DNA of 13,670 bases. It comes from Candidatus Cloacimonadota bacterium. Its GTDB lineage: Bacteria > Cloacimonadota > Cloacimonadia > Cloacimonadales > TCS61. Location: contig JAOZPK010000057.1 in the NCBI GenBank assembly GCA_029932755.1, forward strand, positions 1-13,670, in the 5' to 3' direction. Below are positions 13,378-13,670 of the stretch, in pieces. The notes beneath the pieces were generated by a model that ran no database searches, was not told the origin of the DNA, and saw nothing but the letters and a program-made list of their open reading frames with translations. Within the stretch, counting starts at the first letter, position 1; the number at the start of each line of letters is the position of its first letter. Both the position numbers and the translations under genes were made by a program.

Positions 13378-13560
13378 CCATACTGAGTAGTACCGAATAT
13401 TTTTGGGGTGTATCGAAGTGTCCTGAGTATTGATTATTCTCCATTATCCTTCGATACTTGGCTAAAGCCAAACTCAGGATGACAATTTTCTGAAATTTTC
13501 TTCACTGACTCAAACCTGTCACACTGAATAGGAGCTTGCGACGTATCGAAGTATCTAGAA
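13378..13560. repeat. Three degenerate copies of a dispersed intergenic repeat
   Basis: Copy A (13378-13427) runs CATACTGAG...TATCGAAGTGTCCTGAG. Copy B (13448-13483) is the inverse orientation: CCTTCGATAC, then a perfect TTGGCT-AA-AGCCAA hairpin at 13458-13471, then CTCAGGATGACA. Copy C (13517-13560) is TGTCACACTGAATAG...GTATCGAAGTATC. All three follow one template, TGTCAT-x-CTGAG-(variable core)-TATCGAAG. A and B face each other, so TATCGAAG (13411-13418) can pair with CTTCGATA. This looks like a REP/MITE-like family, and no coding sequence is visible between 13279 and 13569. Confidence 0.6.
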
Positions 13561-13569
13561 CATCTATTA

Positions 13570-13670
13570 TTATTTAACCTTATTTATAGCCCATTCAATT
13601 GCTTCTTGCAGCATGTCATCAGGAGGAGTATCAATATAACCATTATCCATAATTAATTTTGTCATCCCGC
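13570..13670 (-). CDS. 3' end of an unidentified gene, cut by the window edge
   Basis: The open frame ends at a TAA (13570-13572) and runs off the right edge. About 32 codons are visible, including GYIDTPPDDMLQEAIEWAI and a Lys-rich end. The composition is protein-like, with an amphipathic final helix. Internal ATG codons at 13650 and 13665 lack ribosome-binding sites, which suggests that the true start lies outside. The last ten bases (GTCATCCCGC) also resemble the start of a dispersed palindrome, so a short spurious frame cannot be excluded. Product unknown. Confidence 0.4.
   Translation of the reverse strand, partial: GMTKLIMDNGYIDTPPDDMLQEAIEWAINKVK

Noticed and set aside
1..13670. CRISPR array, tRNA, rRNA, transposase or phage genes
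   Set aside because: No regular repeat-spacer pattern, cloverleaf, rRNA-like stretch or mobility gene was seen on either strand.

Overview
The window looks like an AT-rich genome of the Fibrobacteres-Chlorobi-Bacteroidetes (FCB) side of the bacterial tree, most likely a Cloacimonadota-type organism. This is inferred from three secreted proteins that end in the same ~85-residue type IX secretion (T9SS type A) sorting domain, which runs from NYPNPFNPTTTI to a terminal CLLLK. There was no database search.

Layout. Positions 54-7829 are all on the minus strand. Read in the direction of transcription they are polA (GTG start), a tripartite HipBST-type toxin-antitoxin operon (hipB-hipS-hipT with overlapping genes), a DeoD-type purine nucleoside phosphorylase, and two secreted T9SS-cargo genes: an SGNH-like candidate and a seven-repeat propeller-like protein. 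A divergent intergenic region at 7830-7990 separates polA from a plus-strand five-gene cluster (7991-11461). That cluster encodes an exported ankyrin-repeat protein, an exported calcineurin-like phosphoesterase, a membrane protein resembling the phospholipid/isoprenylcysteine methyltransferase superfamily, a HAD phosphatase and a small outer-membrane-type lipoprotein. The last four genes overlap by ATGA and are translationally coupled. The rest is on the minus strand: a large secreted zinc metallopeptidase with a sorting domain (11611-13278), a repeat-rich intergenic region, and the 3' end of an unidentified gene at the right edge.

The most interesting region is the hip locus. Its 150-bp upstream region carries three copies of one operator-like palindrome, TACYG-N6-CRGTA, spaced exactly 61 bp apart (starts at 4913, 4974 and 5035). 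This suggests cooperative or looping repression by HipB. The small antitoxin HipS has no tryptophan at all, with Ile65 in the LPEG-x motif. HipT has S-I-Q rather than S-I-S in its Gly-rich loop. The locus may therefore be a divergent HipBST branch with altered neutralisation chemistry.

How the genes work together. polA, deoD and the hip genes are housekeeping or stress functions. The three sorting-domain proteins are predicted surface or extracellular proteins. The ankyrin to lipoprotein cluster looks like an envelope operon of unknown purpose, with one exported hydrolase, one membrane enzyme, one cytosolic phosphatase and one outer-membrane lipoprotein. No tRNA, rRNA, CRISPR array or transposase was seen.
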